Part shown: positions 6,303 to 15,420 of the stretch, one piece after another
Position numbering within the stretch: position 1 is the first letter of the stretch
How the letters are laid out: every line of letters begins with the position of its first letter
Source: an uncultured Bacteroidales bacterium
Lineage (GTDB): Bacteria > Bacteroidota > Bacteroidia > Bacteroidales > UBA932
Reading direction: 5' to 3'
NCBI GenBank assembly: GCA_905235675.1
Contig: CAJONC010000011.1
Coordinates: 1-40,268 of the forward strand
Length of the DNA stretch: 40,268 nucleotides
Notes under the pieces: generated by a model
Databases searched by the model: none
Seen by the model: the letters and a program-made list of their open reading frames with translations, nothing else
Told to the model about the DNA's origin: nothing
Position numbers and translations under genes: made by a program

Positions 6303-7372
6303 TTCTTGGACGTAAGTGTATAGGAGAAGCCCACTTCCACGAATTCCTTGAGCTGGACCGTGCGGAAACCTTCAGGATGTTTGTCGTTGGTAATCAGCAC
6401 GGTATCGTCGTAAATCATATTGGTGGTGAAGGTCAGCGTAAAGAACTTGGCCAACTTCCAGAACACTTTGTTGTCCCAGTTTACACGGAGGTTCTGCGGG
6501 TTCTTCAGATAGTTGGAGAAGAGCACGAGCTGCGTGGTATACTTCAGCTTGTCGTTGATTGTGAAATTGAAGTCGGTCTTGACCTGGGCACCAAGTTCGA
6601 AGCGCGATGTCCGGAAGTATTGCCCGACAGGTTCCTTGTCCGCCACTGCCTGGTCGTAGGCCGCCTGCTCTACGTCGGAGAGTTTGCGCAGCTCCATACC
6701 GTAAGCCTTGCGGAGATCCTCGTTGCGCACTATGACGAATCCTCCGGTGAGAGGGGACACGTTGACCGAAACCCAGGGCTTGGGGGTCCACAGGAGACCG
6801 ATACCGAGGCTTGAATACGCAGGCGACAGAAATCCGGACTTGAGCGAACGGGCGTCTCTCCAGTCTTTGGTGGTGGCTGTGGCGCCTTCAGGAAGGCCGG
6901 TCGGGGCCTTGTAGTCGTAGTTCTCGTTTATCTGTGTCTTGAAGTCGAAGTTGGCGGAATAATTCAAGTGCTTGATGGGGGTTTCGTATCCCCATTTGCT
7001 TTCAAAGTAGACGCGGTCCTTGACTTTCTGGATTATAGGTTTGTCGGAAGAGTAGAGAAAACCGTAGTCGATCTGCAGACGGTTGTTCCACAGCATTTTG
7101 CCCTTCGCATAGTTGGCGTTGGCGTCGATATAGGATGTGAGGGTGACGTTGTTGTTGCCGCCTGCCGCCCAGTCGCGGAGCTGGGTCTGCGCGAAGTTGA
7201 TGTTGGTAAGCAACGACTTGGTCCAGTAGACAGGCTTGGGTTCGGGTGCCTGGGCCTGGGGGGCTTCTGCGATTGCTGCGGCAGCTTCTGCTGCAGCCTT
7301 CTGCGCGTCATCCTGGGCGTAGGCGCCCAGAGCTGCGGCAAATAAAGGGATAATAAGCAGTATCTTTTTCAT
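6299..7372 (-). CDS. DUF3078 outer-membrane beta-barrel protein
   Basis: The start is placed at the ATG at 7370-7372, giving MKKILLIIPLFAAALGAYAQ, a clear Sec signal peptide; an in-frame ATG 27 nt earlier would overlap the end of proS and spoil the signal. A short Ala/Gln/Pro linker follows, then the DUF3078 core, beginning KPVYWTKSLLTNINFAQTQL and continuing with LRDWAAGGNNN and repeated amphipathic strands, ending in an aromatic-poor SYTLTSKK. The family is confined to Bacteroidota and predicted to be a barrel in the outer membrane; its function is unknown. About 357 residues. It sits between proS and tilS and is translationally coupled to tilS (ATGA at 6299-6302). Confidence 0.88.
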   Translation of the reverse strand: MKKILLIIPLFAAALGAYAQDDAQKAAAEAAAAIAEAPQAQAPEPKPVYWTKSLLTNINFAQTQLRDWAAGGNNNVTLTSYIDANANYAKGKMLWNNRLQIDYGFLYSSDKPIIQKVKDRVYFESKWGYETPIKHLNYSANFDFKTQINENYDYKAPTGLPEGATATTKDWRDARSLKSGFLSPAYSSLGIGLLWTPKPWVSVNVSPLTGGFVIVRNEDLRKAYGMELRKLSDVEQAAYDQAVADKEPVGQYFRTSRFELGAQVKTDFNFTINDKLKYTTQLVLFSNYLKNPQNLRVNWDNKVFWKLAKFFTLTFTTNMIYDDTVLITNDKHPEGFRTVQLKEFVEVGFSYTLTSKK

Positions 7373-7382
7373 AATATTCTGT

Positions 7383-8861
7383 TTAATAGGCAATTGCAAA
7401 TACTACGCGTTGCTTGGAAGGCTTCCCTGAATAAATGTCGAATCCTTCTTCTTCGCATACGCAGCTGTCCACGGGGATGCAGCGGATGGTGGCCTTTGTG
7501 GCATCCTTGATGGCCTGTTCGGTCTCGGCGGTACCGTCCCAGTGGCAGAGCAGGAATCCTCCCTTTGTGATTTCGGTCTGGAATTCTTCCCAGCTGTCGC
7601 ACTTGCGTATGTTGGCATCGCGGAACGCGAGGGCTTTGTCGTATATATTCTGCTGGATATCAGCGAGAAGCTCTTCAATGCGGGCATCCACTCCTTCGAG
7701 GCTGACGGTGGTCTTTTCAAGGGTGTCGCGGCGCGCGATTTCCACCGTTCCGGCGGCGAGGTCGCGTGCTCCGAGGGCGAGGCGCACGGGCACTCCCTTC
7801 ATCTCCCATTCGGCGAACTTGAAGCCGGGGCGCAGGGTGTCACGGTCGTCGATCTTTACGGATATTCCCTTGACGGAGAGGAGTTTGCTTATCTCGTCGA
7901 ACTTGCCGAGCACCGCTTCGCGCTCTTCGTCGGTCTTGTAGATTGGCACCATGACCACCTGGATAGGGGCGAGTGCGGGAGGGAGGACGAGGCCGTTGTC
8001 GTCGCTGTGTGCCATGATGAGGGCTCCCATCAGGCGGGTGCTGACTCCCCACGAGGTGGCCCAGACATATTGCAGGCTGCCGTCCTTGTCGGCGTACTGC
8101 ACGTCGAAGCTCTTGGCAAAGTTCTGCCCGAGGAAGTGCGAGGTGCCTGCCTGAAGGGCCTTTCCGTCCTGCATCATGGCCTCGATGGTGAGGGTGTCGA
8201 GCGCGCCGGCGAAGCGTTCGTTGGGGCTCTTGTGTCCTACGATTACGGGCAGGGCCATGGTTTCGCGGGCGAATTTGGCGTATACCTGCACCATCTCCTC
8301 TGCTTTGGCCTGAGCCTCTTCAGCGGTGGCGTGCGCGGTGTGGCCTTCCTGCCAGAGGAATTCAGCGGTGCGGAGGAAGGGCCTTGTGCGCATCTCCCAG
8401 CGGACCACGTTGCACCACTGGTTGCAGATGATGGGGAGATCCCTCCAGGATTTTATCCAGTTTTTGTAGACGCTCCAGATGATGGTTTCGGAGGTGGGGC
8501 GGACGATGAGCTCCTCTTCCAGCTTTGCATCCGGATCCACGACCACGCCCTTTCCGTCGGGATTGTTCATCAGGCGGTGGTGGGTTACCACGGCGCATTC
8601 CTTCGCGAAGCCGGCGACATGCTCCGCCTCACGGCTGAAGAAGGATTTGGGTATGAAGAGAGGGAAGTATGCGTTCTGCACTCCGGTCTGCTTGAATGCC
8701 GCGTCGAGCACCGACTGCATCTTCTCCCAGATTGCGTATCCGTAGGGCTTGATAACCATGCAGCCCCTAACTGCCGACTGCTCAGCGAGGTCGGCTTTAA
8801 CTACGATGTCGTTGTACCACTGGGAATAATTTTCCGCCCTTGGTGTAATCTCTTTTGCCAT
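7383..8861 (-). CDS. proS: Proline--tRNA ligase, short archaeal/eukaryal type
   Basis: Class II synthetase charging tRNA-Pro, 492 residues. It is the short form without the bacterial editing insertion: the [21 protein letters not shown] segment (about 128-148) follows the N-terminal core directly, then motif 2 ([25 protein letters not shown]) and the motif-3-like [26 protein letters not shown]. The anticodon-binding domain and a C-terminal zinc-domain-like extension with several Cys (including SCVCEEEG) follow, ending VFAIAY, typical of this type. This form is normal for Bacteroidota. First gene of the minus-strand operon; a TATATTTG element lies about 90 nt upstream. Confidence 0.97.
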   Translation of the reverse strand: MAKEITPRAENYSQWYNDIVVKADLAEQSAVRGCMVIKPYGYAIWEKMQSVLDAAFKQTGVQNAYFPLFIPKSFFSREAEHVAGFAKECAVVTHHRLMNNPDGKGVVVDPDAKLEEELIVRPTSETIIWSVYKNWIKSWRDLPIICNQWCNVVRWEMRTRPFLRTAEFLWQEGHTAHATAEEAQAKAEEMVQVYAKFARETMALPVIVGHKSPNERFAGALDTLTIEAMMQDGKALQAGTSHFLGQNFAKSFDVQYADKDGSLQYVWATSWGVSTRLMGALIMAHSDDNGLVLPPALAPIQVVMVPIYKTDEEREAVLGKFDEISKLLSVKGISVKIDDRDTLRPGFKFAEWEMKGVPVRLALGARDLAAGTVEIARRDTLEKTTVSLEGVDARIEELLADIQQNIYDKALAFRDANIRKCDSWEEFQTEITKGGFLLCHWDGTAETEQAIKDATKATIRCIPVDSCVCEEEGFDIYSGKPSKQRVVFAIAY

Positions 8862-8951
8862 AAAAAACTTTAGAAAATTCTGCGTTTTTTCACGATATTT
8901 GCATCTAATAATAAACGGGAGGATAACTCCTGCGTCTTATCAAAGACGACG

Positions 8952-8959
8952 CAAATATA
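8952..8959 (-). promoter_or_regulatory. Possible -7 element for the proS operon
   Basis: Minus-strand TATATTTG, an exact TAnnTTTG match, 91 nt upstream of the proS ATG, without a clear TTTG partner at the usual distance. A small hairpin (CGTCTT/AAGACG, 8933-8948) would lie at the start of the transcript. Confidence 0.4.
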
Positions 8960-8983
8960 CAAATTATTTAAGGAAGATTCATT

Positions 8984-10069
8984 ATGATTCGCAGACTGAT
9001 ATTGATGATGGCAGTGGTGCTGGCGGCAGTATCCTGTGGCATAAGCTCTGAATACGGTTCTGCAAACCGTTACCAGGATGGCATATACTATAAAGGTTTC
9101 GACAAGGACCTTCAGGTGGTGGAGCCTCTTACCGAGGAGGATTTCGCCGCGCTTGCCGCGGAAAGGATACGTGAATCGCAGGCCGCAGGGCGCGATACCC
9201 TCGTGCTGATTGTCGAAGATCCCTGGGCATCTCCCTGGTACTACAGCAGCTGGTACGGCCCCCGCTTCGGCTGGTACGGCGGCTGGCACGGCCACTGGTA
9301 TGGCGGCTGGAGCCTGGGCTGGGGAGGCTGGTACGATCCCTGGTACAGTTCCTGGTACAGCCCCTGGTACTATTCAGGCTGGTATGATCCCTGGTATTAC
9401 GGAGGCTGGTACAGCCCCTGGTACGGTGGCTGGGGAGGCTGGTATGATCCCTGGTACGGCCCCTATCATCACGGAGGATATTACTACGACAACACTCGTT
9501 ACTACAGCGGCGCATCCCGTTCTGCCGTCAAGGGAGGCAACAATTACGGTTCCCGCGGCATGGGAAGCAGCTTCTCCGGAGGCGCGGCTGGCAACCGTTC
9601 ATCTTCAGGCGTAAGCCGTGGCAACGCATACGGCACCATGCGCGATCCCCTCGTTCCCCGCAGCGGATCGGCAGTCAGCCGTTCGGGAGCAGGCACTGGC
9701 ACGACGGGCACGACTTCACGCAGCGCCACGACGGGTACCGGAAGGTCTTCTTCCACAGCGGCTTCGTCCTCGTCTTCAAGCTCTTCGCGCAGCAGCGCGG
9801 ACAGGTCGTCATCGGGCAGCACCACCCGCTCCTCGAGCAGCAGCTCGCGCTCTTCGAGCAGCAGCACTTCCCGTTCATCCGACAATAACTCGCGTTCTTC
9901 AAGCAGCTCTTCATCCCGCTCATCTTCAAGCAGTTCGTATGGCGGAAGCCGTGGCAGCGGGTCATACGGAGGAGGTTCTTACGGCGGAGGCAGCCGCGGA
10001 GGCGGCGGCTCTTACGGCGGGGGCAGCAGCAGTGGCGGAGGACGCAGCGGCGGCGGATCTCACAGATAA
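8984..10069 (+). CDS. Trp/Tyr/Gly- and Ser-rich lipoprotein, 361 aa
   Basis: An N-terminal lipoprotein signal (LMMAVVLAAVSC, lipidated Cys at residue 18) is followed by about 60 ordinary residues. From about 78 to 165 the chain is dominated by short WYxPWY and GGWYDPWY repeats, among the most tryptophan- and tyrosine-dense stretches one meets. After a bridge (NNYGSRGMGSSFSGG), residues from about 235 to 325 are an RSS/SSSS tract, and the last 40 are GGGSYGGGS-like. No enzyme motif is visible. The role is unknown; an adhesive, aggregation-prone or flexible cell-surface protein is an inference from composition. It is 18 nt upstream of an OmpP1/FadL-type barrel gene on the same strand, so both may work in the outer membrane. 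Confidence 0.85.
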   Translation: MIRRLILMMAVVLAAVSCGISSEYGSANRYQDGIYYKGFDKDLQVVEPLTEEDFAALAAERIRESQAAGRDTLVLIVEDPWASPWYYSSWYGPRFGWYGGWHGHWYGGWSLGWGGWYDPWYSSWYSPWYYSGWYDPWYYGGWYSPWYGGWGGWYDPWYGPYHHGGYYYDNTRYYSGASRSAVKGGNNYGSRGMGSSFSGGAAGNRSSSGVSRGNAYGTMRDPLVPRSGSAVSRSGAGTGTTGTTSRSATTGTGRSSSTAASSSSSSSSRSSADRSSSGSTTRSSSSSSRSSSSSTSRSSDNNSRSSSSSSSRSSSSSSYGGSRGSGSYGGGSYGGGSRGGGGSYGGGSSSGGGRSGGGSHR

Positions 10070-10087
10070 TTTTAAAACAGCTACATC

Positions 10088-11833
10088 ATGAAAAAGATAT
10101 ATTCAGTAATTGCATTGTCTTGCCTGCTGCCCGTCGCGGCGGCGGCCCAGACCATGTCCGATGCCCTTACTTTCGGAACGAGCAACTACTATGGAACGGC
10201 CCGTACAATGGGCATGGGGAACGCTGTCACGGCAGTCGGAGGTGACATCGGCACCATAGGCATCAATCCCGCGGGAGGTGCAGTGTCGTCTTTCTCGCAG
10301 TTCAGCTTTTCCGGAGGATTCCTCACGGCCTCGTCGCAGTCATCCTTCGCCCCCTCGTATTCAGTCGGCGCCGACCCTGTATATGCGGGCGCATTCAAGG
10401 ACTCCAGGACCAGGGCCATGATGCCCAATATCGGAGTCAACATAGTGTTCGAGTCCATGTCCGACTCTTTCCGCAGCTGGAATCTCGGCATGATAGTGAA
10501 CCGCAGCCAGACATTCACCAGCATTCTTTCCGCTTCCGGACTTGAAGGCAAATCGTCCATCACGGGGGCTTTCGCCACTTCGGTCGGCAACATGCCGGGA
10601 GATGTGATAGGCGATTACGATGGAATGTGGGATCGCGGCTATTACTGGAATCCTCTTTCCGCCTATGCCGGAGGGCTTATTAACTACGATGCCACGGCGC
10701 AGGAGTTCTATGGCTCCGCCGAAACCAAATATATCGACCCTGCAACGGGAAAGAATGCCTATGAGGTGCGCGGGACACTGCGTCAGAATATAGGCAACAC
10801 CACCATCGGATCCAGGAATGATTTTATCTTGAACAACGGTTTCAACTTCAACGACCGCTTCTTCCTCGGAATCAACCTCACCATTCCGATGGCCACCTAC
10901 AACTATTCCGAATTCTACAGCGAAACCGCGCAGGATCCTTCGGAGTTCACCGTCACTCCCGAATACTGGAAGAACGGAAGCTATATCGTCGGCGCCGCGA
11001 CGAATTACAAGGAAGGCGTTTACAAGTACAGCTACAATGCGGAACTCAGCGGCATAGGTGCAAAGATAGGCGTGATATGGCTCCCTACCGCCGGCCTCCG
11101 TCTGGGTGCCGCCATCACCACTCCCACCGATTACACGATTAACGAAAGATGGTATGTGGAGTCGCAGTCGTCGTTCACCAACAGCAATTATGACGCCCAG
11201 GCCATCTCGCCCGACGCCCAGAGTACTTACGAGTTCATCTCTCCCTACAGCGCCAACTTCGGAGTCGCCTATACCTTCGGAAGATACGGAATGCTGAGCG
11301 TGGATTATGAACTAACCGATTACAGCCACATGCGTTTCCGTGAATACAACAACGGATACACATATTCTTACAACGATCCGTTCTATTACGTAAACCGCCT
11401 CAATTCCCTGTTCTGCGGCGTATCGCACAGCCTCAGGGTCGGAGCAGAGGTCAGGGTTCTCCCTTCCTTCTCGCTCAGGGCGGGCTTCAATCTCACAACG
11501 GATCCCCAGCGTTATTACAACGATACCGACAATAACATGGTCTATGCATCCGACTATGACATGTATTTCGACGATTACGAAATGGGCAAGTATCAGCTTG
11601 TCAAATCCTCAGCGAAATACATAGGGGACAAGACCACTTCGGTATCGTTCGGAGCAGGCTATACCTCCCGCGGACCCTTCTTCGCCGACCTGGCGTTCAG
11701 GTTTACCGAAATGCCTGCGCGCTATTATCAGGCTTATGGAGATTATCTTGCCGATCTTGGAAGCTATTCCCCCATCGTCAAGTCCGACCCCAAACTTTTT
11801 GACGCTGTATTGACACTTGGATGGAGATTTTGA
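10088..11833 (+). CDS. OmpP1/FadL-type outer-membrane barrel protein
   Basis: 581 residues with a signal peptide (MKKIYSVIALSCLLPVAAAAQ). The mature N-terminus has the family signature ARTMGMGNAVTAVGGD and IGINPAGGAVSSFSQFSF at about 37-75, the plug/hatch region of FadL-like channels. The rest alternates aromatic-rich strands and ends in LGWRF, with the terminal Phe expected by the BAM machinery. FadL relatives pass hydrophobic compounds across the outer membrane; the substrate here is unknown. The annotation 'hemin receptor' seen for such Bacteroidota proteins is not supported by anything visible. Lies between the Trp-rich lipoprotein and lpxD (8 nt away), consistent with an envelope operon. 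Confidence 0.9.
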   Translation: MKKIYSVIALSCLLPVAAAAQTMSDALTFGTSNYYGTARTMGMGNAVTAVGGDIGTIGINPAGGAVSSFSQFSFSGGFLTASSQSSFAPSYSVGADPVYAGAFKDSRTRAMMPNIGVNIVFESMSDSFRSWNLGMIVNRSQTFTSILSASGLEGKSSITGAFATSVGNMPGDVIGDYDGMWDRGYYWNPLSAYAGGLINYDATAQEFYGSAETKYIDPATGKNAYEVRGTLRQNIGNTTIGSRNDFILNNGFNFNDRFFLGINLTIPMATYNYSEFYSETAQDPSEFTVTPEYWKNGSYIVGAATNYKEGVYKYSYNAELSGIGAKIGVIWLPTAGLRLGAAITTPTDYTINERWYVESQSSFTNSNYDAQAISPDAQSTYEFISPYSANFGVAYTFGRYGMLSVDYELTDYSHMRFREYNNGYTYSYNDPFYYVNRLNSLFCGVSHSLRVGAEVRVLPSFSLRAGFNLTTDPQRYYNDTDNNMVYASDYDMYFDDYEMGKYQLVKSSAKYIGDKTTSVSFGAGYTSRGPFFADLAFRFTEMPARYYQAYGDYLADLGSYSPIVKSDPKLFDAVLTLGWRF

Positions 11834-11841
11834 TATAACCT

Positions 11842-12831
11842 ATGGAACTTACTGCTAAACAACTCGCTGATATCCTGGGTGGAACAGTCGAGGGTAATCC
11901 CGATGCGAGGGTTACGACTTTCGCGAAAATCGAACATGGCAAGGAAGGGGCGCTCAGCTTCTACGCCAATCCCAAATATGAGCAATATGTATACACCAGC
12001 AAGTCGACCATCTTGCTGGTGAATAATGATTTCGTGCCAAAGGAGGCGGTGCCGCCCACCATGGTAAGGGTTGCGGATGCCTACGACGGCGTGGCCAGCC
12101 TGCTCAAATATGTTTCCGACCAGAACAAGAAATACAAGCGTCACCGTGCATGGGGATGCCATGTGGCCTGCAGCGCAAAACTGGGCAAAAAAGTGTCGGT
12201 AGGCCGCGGAACCATCATCGGCAAGAGATGCCGTATCGGCGACTATGGTATTATCCATGAGAATGTTACTATAGGTGAGGGTACCGTTATAGGGCATCAC
12301 TGCATCATCTATCCCGGAGTGGTAGTCTATCCCGGAATGAAGATTGGCGACAACGTGATTCTTCACGCAGGGTGCATAATCGGCTCCGACGGATTCGGAA
12401 ATGCTCCCCAGCCCGACGGAACCTGGAAGAAAATCGAGCATCTTGGCAATGTGATAATCGGCAACGACGTCGAGATAGGTTCAAACACCACCGTCGACCG
12501 TGCGGAGATGGAATCCACCATCATAGGCAACGGAGTTCGCATCGACAACCTCTGCCAGATAGCTCACAATGTGGTTGTTGGCGACAACACCGTAATGGCC
12601 GCCCAGTGCGGAATCGCAGGTTCCACCATCATAGGCAAGAACTGCATTTTCGCCGGACAGGTGGGCATTACAGGGCACGTAAAGGTTGCCGACAACACCA
12701 CGGTGGCGGCAAAGGGAGGAATAGCCGGTTCTGTCCGTCAGAGCGGCCAGGTGCTGATGGGAATGCCTGCGATACCCCACATGACATACATGCGAAGTTA
12801 CGCCAAATTCAAGCAGGCAGGCATGGAATAA
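11842..12831 (+). CDS. lpxD: UDP-3-O-acylglucosamine N-acyltransferase
   Basis: Third acylation-stage enzyme of lipid A synthesis: adds a 3-hydroxyacyl chain from ACP to the 2-amino group of UDP-3-O-acyl-glucosamine. 329 residues. An N-terminal uridine-binding domain ([36 protein letters not shown]) precedes a long left-handed beta-helix of hexapeptide repeats ([20 protein letters not shown] onward). The catalytic His lies in QIAHNVVVG at about 242. The C-terminal helix ([16 protein letters not shown]) is typical. Starts 8 nt after the OmpP1-type gene. Confidence 0.97.
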   Translation: MELTAKQLADILGGTVEGNPDARVTTFAKIEHGKEGALSFYANPKYEQYVYTSKSTILLVNNDFVPKEAVPPTMVRVADAYDGVASLLKYVSDQNKKYKRHRAWGCHVACSAKLGKKVSVGRGTIIGKRCRIGDYGIIHENVTIGEGTVIGHHCIIYPGVVVYPGMKIGDNVILHAGCIIGSDGFGNAPQPDGTWKKIEHLGNVIIGNDVEIGSNTTVDRAEMESTIIGNGVRIDNLCQIAHNVVVGDNTVMAAQCGIAGSTIIGKNCIFAGQVGITGHVKVADNTTVAAKGGIAGSVRQSGQVLMGMPAIPHMTYMRSYAKFKQAGME

Positions 12832-12852
12832 TGGCAATTGCAAAATAATTGT

Positions 12853-12860
12853 TATCTTTG
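12853..12860 (+). promoter_or_regulatory. -7 element upstream of lpxC
   Basis: TATCTTTG, an exact TAnnTTTG match, ends 9 nt before the lpxC ATG, in the 38-nt gap after lpxD. The -33 region is weak. If used, the transcript would begin only a few nucleotides from the start codon. Confidence 0.5.
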
Positions 12861-12869
12861 CGGTCTGAT

Positions 12870-13766
12870 ATGAAACAGCGCACGCTCAAAAAGAGTTATT
12901 CTTTCCACGGAAAAGGCCTGCACACCGGTGTATTTTCCAACATGATAATCAATCCGGCATCTGTCGGAACAGGGATTAAATTTTTTCGCACCGACATCGG
13001 CGTGGAAATTCCCGCCCTTGCACAGAATGTGCACAATACCGCCCGTTGTACTGTAATTTCCATAGGAGATGCTTCTGTCTCCACCATTGAGCATGTGATG
13101 TCCGCCCTTACCGGGCTTGGCGTAGACAACGCCCTGATAGAGATAGACAATATCGAAGCGCCCATCCTCGACGGCAGCGCCCTCTGTTATGTTGAGGCGA
13201 TTTCTGCCGACGGGCTTTTGGAACAGGAAGCCGAAAGAGTGTACGCCGAACTCCCCGAAGCCGTGGAAATACGCGATGAAAAGTCGGGAGGATATGTGCG
13301 CGTGGAACCCGCCGACCATCTCTCGGTAGACGTGACTGTCGACTTCAATTCCAGAGTCCTCGGAGTGCAGGAAGTGCACTGGGACGAGTCCGTAGATTAT
13401 TCCCGCGAGATTGCGCCCTGCCGCACCTTCGTTTTCTTTCATGAACTTCAATTTCTTGCAAGTCAGGGTCTTGTGAAAGGAGGAGACGTGGACAACGCTA
13501 TCGTGGTGGTGGAAAATCCCGTGGATGAGGCCACGGTAGACAGGATGGCGGAAATTTTCGGACAGCCCAAGCTGTCCATAACTCCCGAGGGTTACCTCAG
13601 CAATATAACCCTTAATTTCCCCGATGAATGCGGCAGGCACAAACTGCTTGACATCCTCGGCGACATGAGGCTGGCCGGAGCTTATCTGAAGGCCCATATC
13701 ACTGCGTACAAACCCGGCCACACAATTAACACTGCGGCTGCCAAGGCCGTGCAAAAACTGATTTAA
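12870..13766 (+). CDS. lpxC: UDP-3-O-acyl-N-acetylglucosamine deacetylase (stand-alone LpxC)
   Basis: Zinc deacetylase, the committed step of lipid A synthesis. Starting at ATG 12870 gives 298 residues; the upstream in-frame TTG overlaps a promoter element and is disfavoured. Family motifs: SFHGKGLHTG at 11-20; STIEHVMSAL with zinc ligand H75; HKLLD with zinc ligands H257 and D261; PGHTIN with general acid H284. The H257-D261-H284 spacing equals that of E. coli H238-D242-H265. Many Bacteroidota have LpxC fused to the dehydratase FabZ (about 460 residues); here the frame ends right after the LpxC domain and lpxA begins 3 nt later, so no FabZ part is present. Operon lpxD-lpxC-lpxA. Confidence 0.96.
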   Translation: MKQRTLKKSYSFHGKGLHTGVFSNMIINPASVGTGIKFFRTDIGVEIPALAQNVHNTARCTVISIGDASVSTIEHVMSALTGLGVDNALIEIDNIEAPILDGSALCYVEAISADGLLEQEAERVYAELPEAVEIRDEKSGGYVRVEPADHLSVDVTVDFNSRVLGVQEVHWDESVDYSREIAPCRTFVFFHELQFLASQGLVKGGDVDNAIVVVENPVDEATVDRMAEIFGQPKLSITPEGYLSNITLNFPDECGRHKLLDILGDMRLAGAYLKAHITAYKPGHTINTAAAKAVQKLI

Positions 13767-13769
13767 CTT

Positions 13770-14582
13770 ATGGCTGTTATTCATCCCCTGGCCTGTGTGA
13801 ATCCAAATGCGAAGCTCGGCGAGCATGTGGAGGTGGGCCCCTATGCTTTTATCGACGACAATGTCGAGATTGGCGACTATACGAAAATTCTCCCTCACGC
13901 CACCATATTTCCTTATGTGAAAATAGGGGAGCATTGCGAGGTTTTCCCCGGTGCGGTGGTGGGAGCCATTCCCCAGGACCTCAAGTTCGACGGTGAGATA
14001 ACTTATGTTGAGATAGGTGATTATGTGACGATCCGAGAGTGTGCTACCATCAACCGCGGCACCAAAGCCAGCGGCAAGGGCGTCACCAAAATCGGCAACC
14101 ATACTCTCATCATGTCATACGTGCATGTGGCACATGACTGCCGCGTGGGCGACCATTGCATACTGGTAAGCTACGTGGGCATTGCGGGTGAGACCGACGT
14201 CGACGACTGGGCAATCCTCGGAGGCAGCACAGTGGTGCACCAGTTCTCCCATATCGGCAAGCATGCCATGGTCGGAGGCGGCAGCAAGATTAACAAGGAC
14301 ATCCCTCCTTATGCCCTTGCGGCACGCGAACCCGTATGCTACGCCGGCGTCAATCTCGTCGGACTCCGCCGCCGCGGATTCGACAGCGACACTATCCGCA
14401 ATATCAAGGATATCTACGACACTCTTTATTTCCAGGGCTACAATATTTCCGACGCCTGCATCAGGATACAGCAGGGATTCCCCGACAGCCCCGAGAAGGA
14501 AGAGATTCTGAATTTCATCCGCAATTCCAAACGCGGCATCGTGCGTGGAATCGACGGACACGAGAAAGTTATCATAGAGTAG
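13770..14582 (+). CDS. lpxA: Acyl-[ACP]--UDP-N-acetylglucosamine O-acyltransferase
   Basis: First enzyme of lipid A synthesis: moves a 3-hydroxyacyl chain from ACP to the 3-OH of UDP-GlcNAc. 270 residues: a left-handed beta-helix from residue 1 (IHPLACVNPNAKLGEHVEVG), catalytic His in YVHVAHDCRVG (H122), GGSTVVHQFSHIGKHAMVGG, and the C-terminal helical part (GVNLVGLRRRGFDSDTIRNI). It follows lpxC by 3 nt, and its TAG overlaps the GTG start of the next gene by one base. Confidence 0.97.
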   Translation: MAVIHPLACVNPNAKLGEHVEVGPYAFIDDNVEIGDYTKILPHATIFPYVKIGEHCEVFPGAVVGAIPQDLKFDGEITYVEIGDYVTIRECATINRGTKASGKGVTKIGNHTLIMSYVHVAHDCRVGDHCILVSYVGIAGETDVDDWAILGGSTVVHQFSHIGKHAMVGGGSKINKDIPPYALAAREPVCYAGVNLVGLRRRGFDSDTIRNIKDIYDTLYFQGYNISDACIRIQQGFPDSPEKEEILNFIRNSKRGIVRGIDGHEKVIIE

Positions 14583-15235
14583 TGCTGCTTAGCGTCGCCT
14601 ACTTCCCCCCTGTAGAATACTTCGCTCTCCTTGCGAAGTATTCTGTCGTTTATATGGAGGCCTGCGAGAATTACCAGAAACAGAGCTGGCGCAACCGTTG
14701 CCGCATACTTACTGCGAACGGGCCCGAGTCGCTGAATGTCCCCGTGGTGCATGAGAACGGGGCTTTCGAGCTTCCGATCCGGCAGATTCGCGTGGACTAC
14801 AGTACGCCCTGGGTGCTTCGTACCGAAAGGGCCATAGAGTCGGCTTACAGTTCGTCGCCGTTTTTCGTCTATTATAAAGATGAGATTTTCGGGATTCTGG
14901 ATTCGCATCCGGTCACTTTGTGGGAATTGGACATGGCTCTGATACGTTTCTTCTGCGCCAAAATCGGCATCGCTCCGGAAATTCGCGAAACGCAGACCTT
15001 CGTTCCTCCGGGGGAGGTGCTTTTATCGGGGGAGTTGCTCCCCTCGCCGGAGGAGCTTGACTACAGGTCGAAGCTGCATCCCAAGAGGGCGAACAGCGTT
15101 ATGGCTGAGTTGGGCCTGGAACGGGAATACTGGCAGGTCTTCAAAGAAAAATTCGGCTTCGTCCCCGGCCTTTCCATAATGGACCTCCTCTTCAACGAAG
15201 GCCCAGAAGCCATCTGCTGGCTGCAATCACGATAA
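14582..15235 (+). CDS. WbqC-like family protein
   Basis: 217 residues from a GTG at 14582, whose first base is the last base of the lpxA stop; this start gives (M)LLSVAYFPPVEYFALL, the usual opening of the family. Further family marks are CENYQKQSWRNRCRILTANG, LPIRQIRVDYSTPW, and PPFFVYY-type aromatic segments, and HPKRANS near the C-terminus. WbqC-like proteins are found near polysaccharide or lipopolysaccharide genes and are sometimes suggested to act on sugars, but the reaction is not established. Coupling to lpxA suggests a link with lipid A or surface glycan synthesis, which remains inference. Confidence 0.85.
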   Translation: MLLSVAYFPPVEYFALLAKYSVVYMEACENYQKQSWRNRCRILTANGPESLNVPVVHENGAFELPIRQIRVDYSTPWVLRTERAIESAYSSSPFFVYYKDEIFGILDSHPVTLWELDMALIRFFCAKIGIAPEIRETQTFVPPGEVLLSGELLPSPEELDYRSKLHPKRANSVMAELGLEREYWQVFKEKFGFVPGLSIMDLLFNEGPEAICWLQSR

Positions 15236-15249
15236 TCTTTTTTGATAAA

Positions 15250-15420
15250 GGTCCTTGCATTTCAGGGGGGACCTACAGCGGAAATCCTGGAAAAGTGCCG
15301 TAGGTCCTTGCATTTCAGGGGGGACCTACAGCGGAAACCCTGGAAAAGTGCCGTAGGTCTCTGCTTTTCAGGGGGGACCTACAGCGGAAACCCTGGAAAA
15401 GTGCCGTAGGTCCTTGCGGG
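15250..15420. repeat. 53-bp tandem repeat, 3.2 copies
   Basis: Units at 15250-15302, 15303-15355 and 15356-15408 and a 12-nt start of a fourth, nearly identical to each other. Across unit joints each contains two inverted pairs: TAGGTCC/GGACCTA and ACCTAC/GTAGGT. These share bases, so alternative hairpins compete. It fills the gap between two convergent genes, and there is no conventional T-tract terminator. Confidence 0.95.

Noticed and set aside
12849..12869. TTG start for lpxC
   Set aside because: The extra codons coincide with the TATCTTTG promoter element; the ATG at 12870 gives the standard N-terminus.
15250..15420. CRISPR array
   Set aside because: Units are contiguous with no unique spacers, and there are no cas genes.
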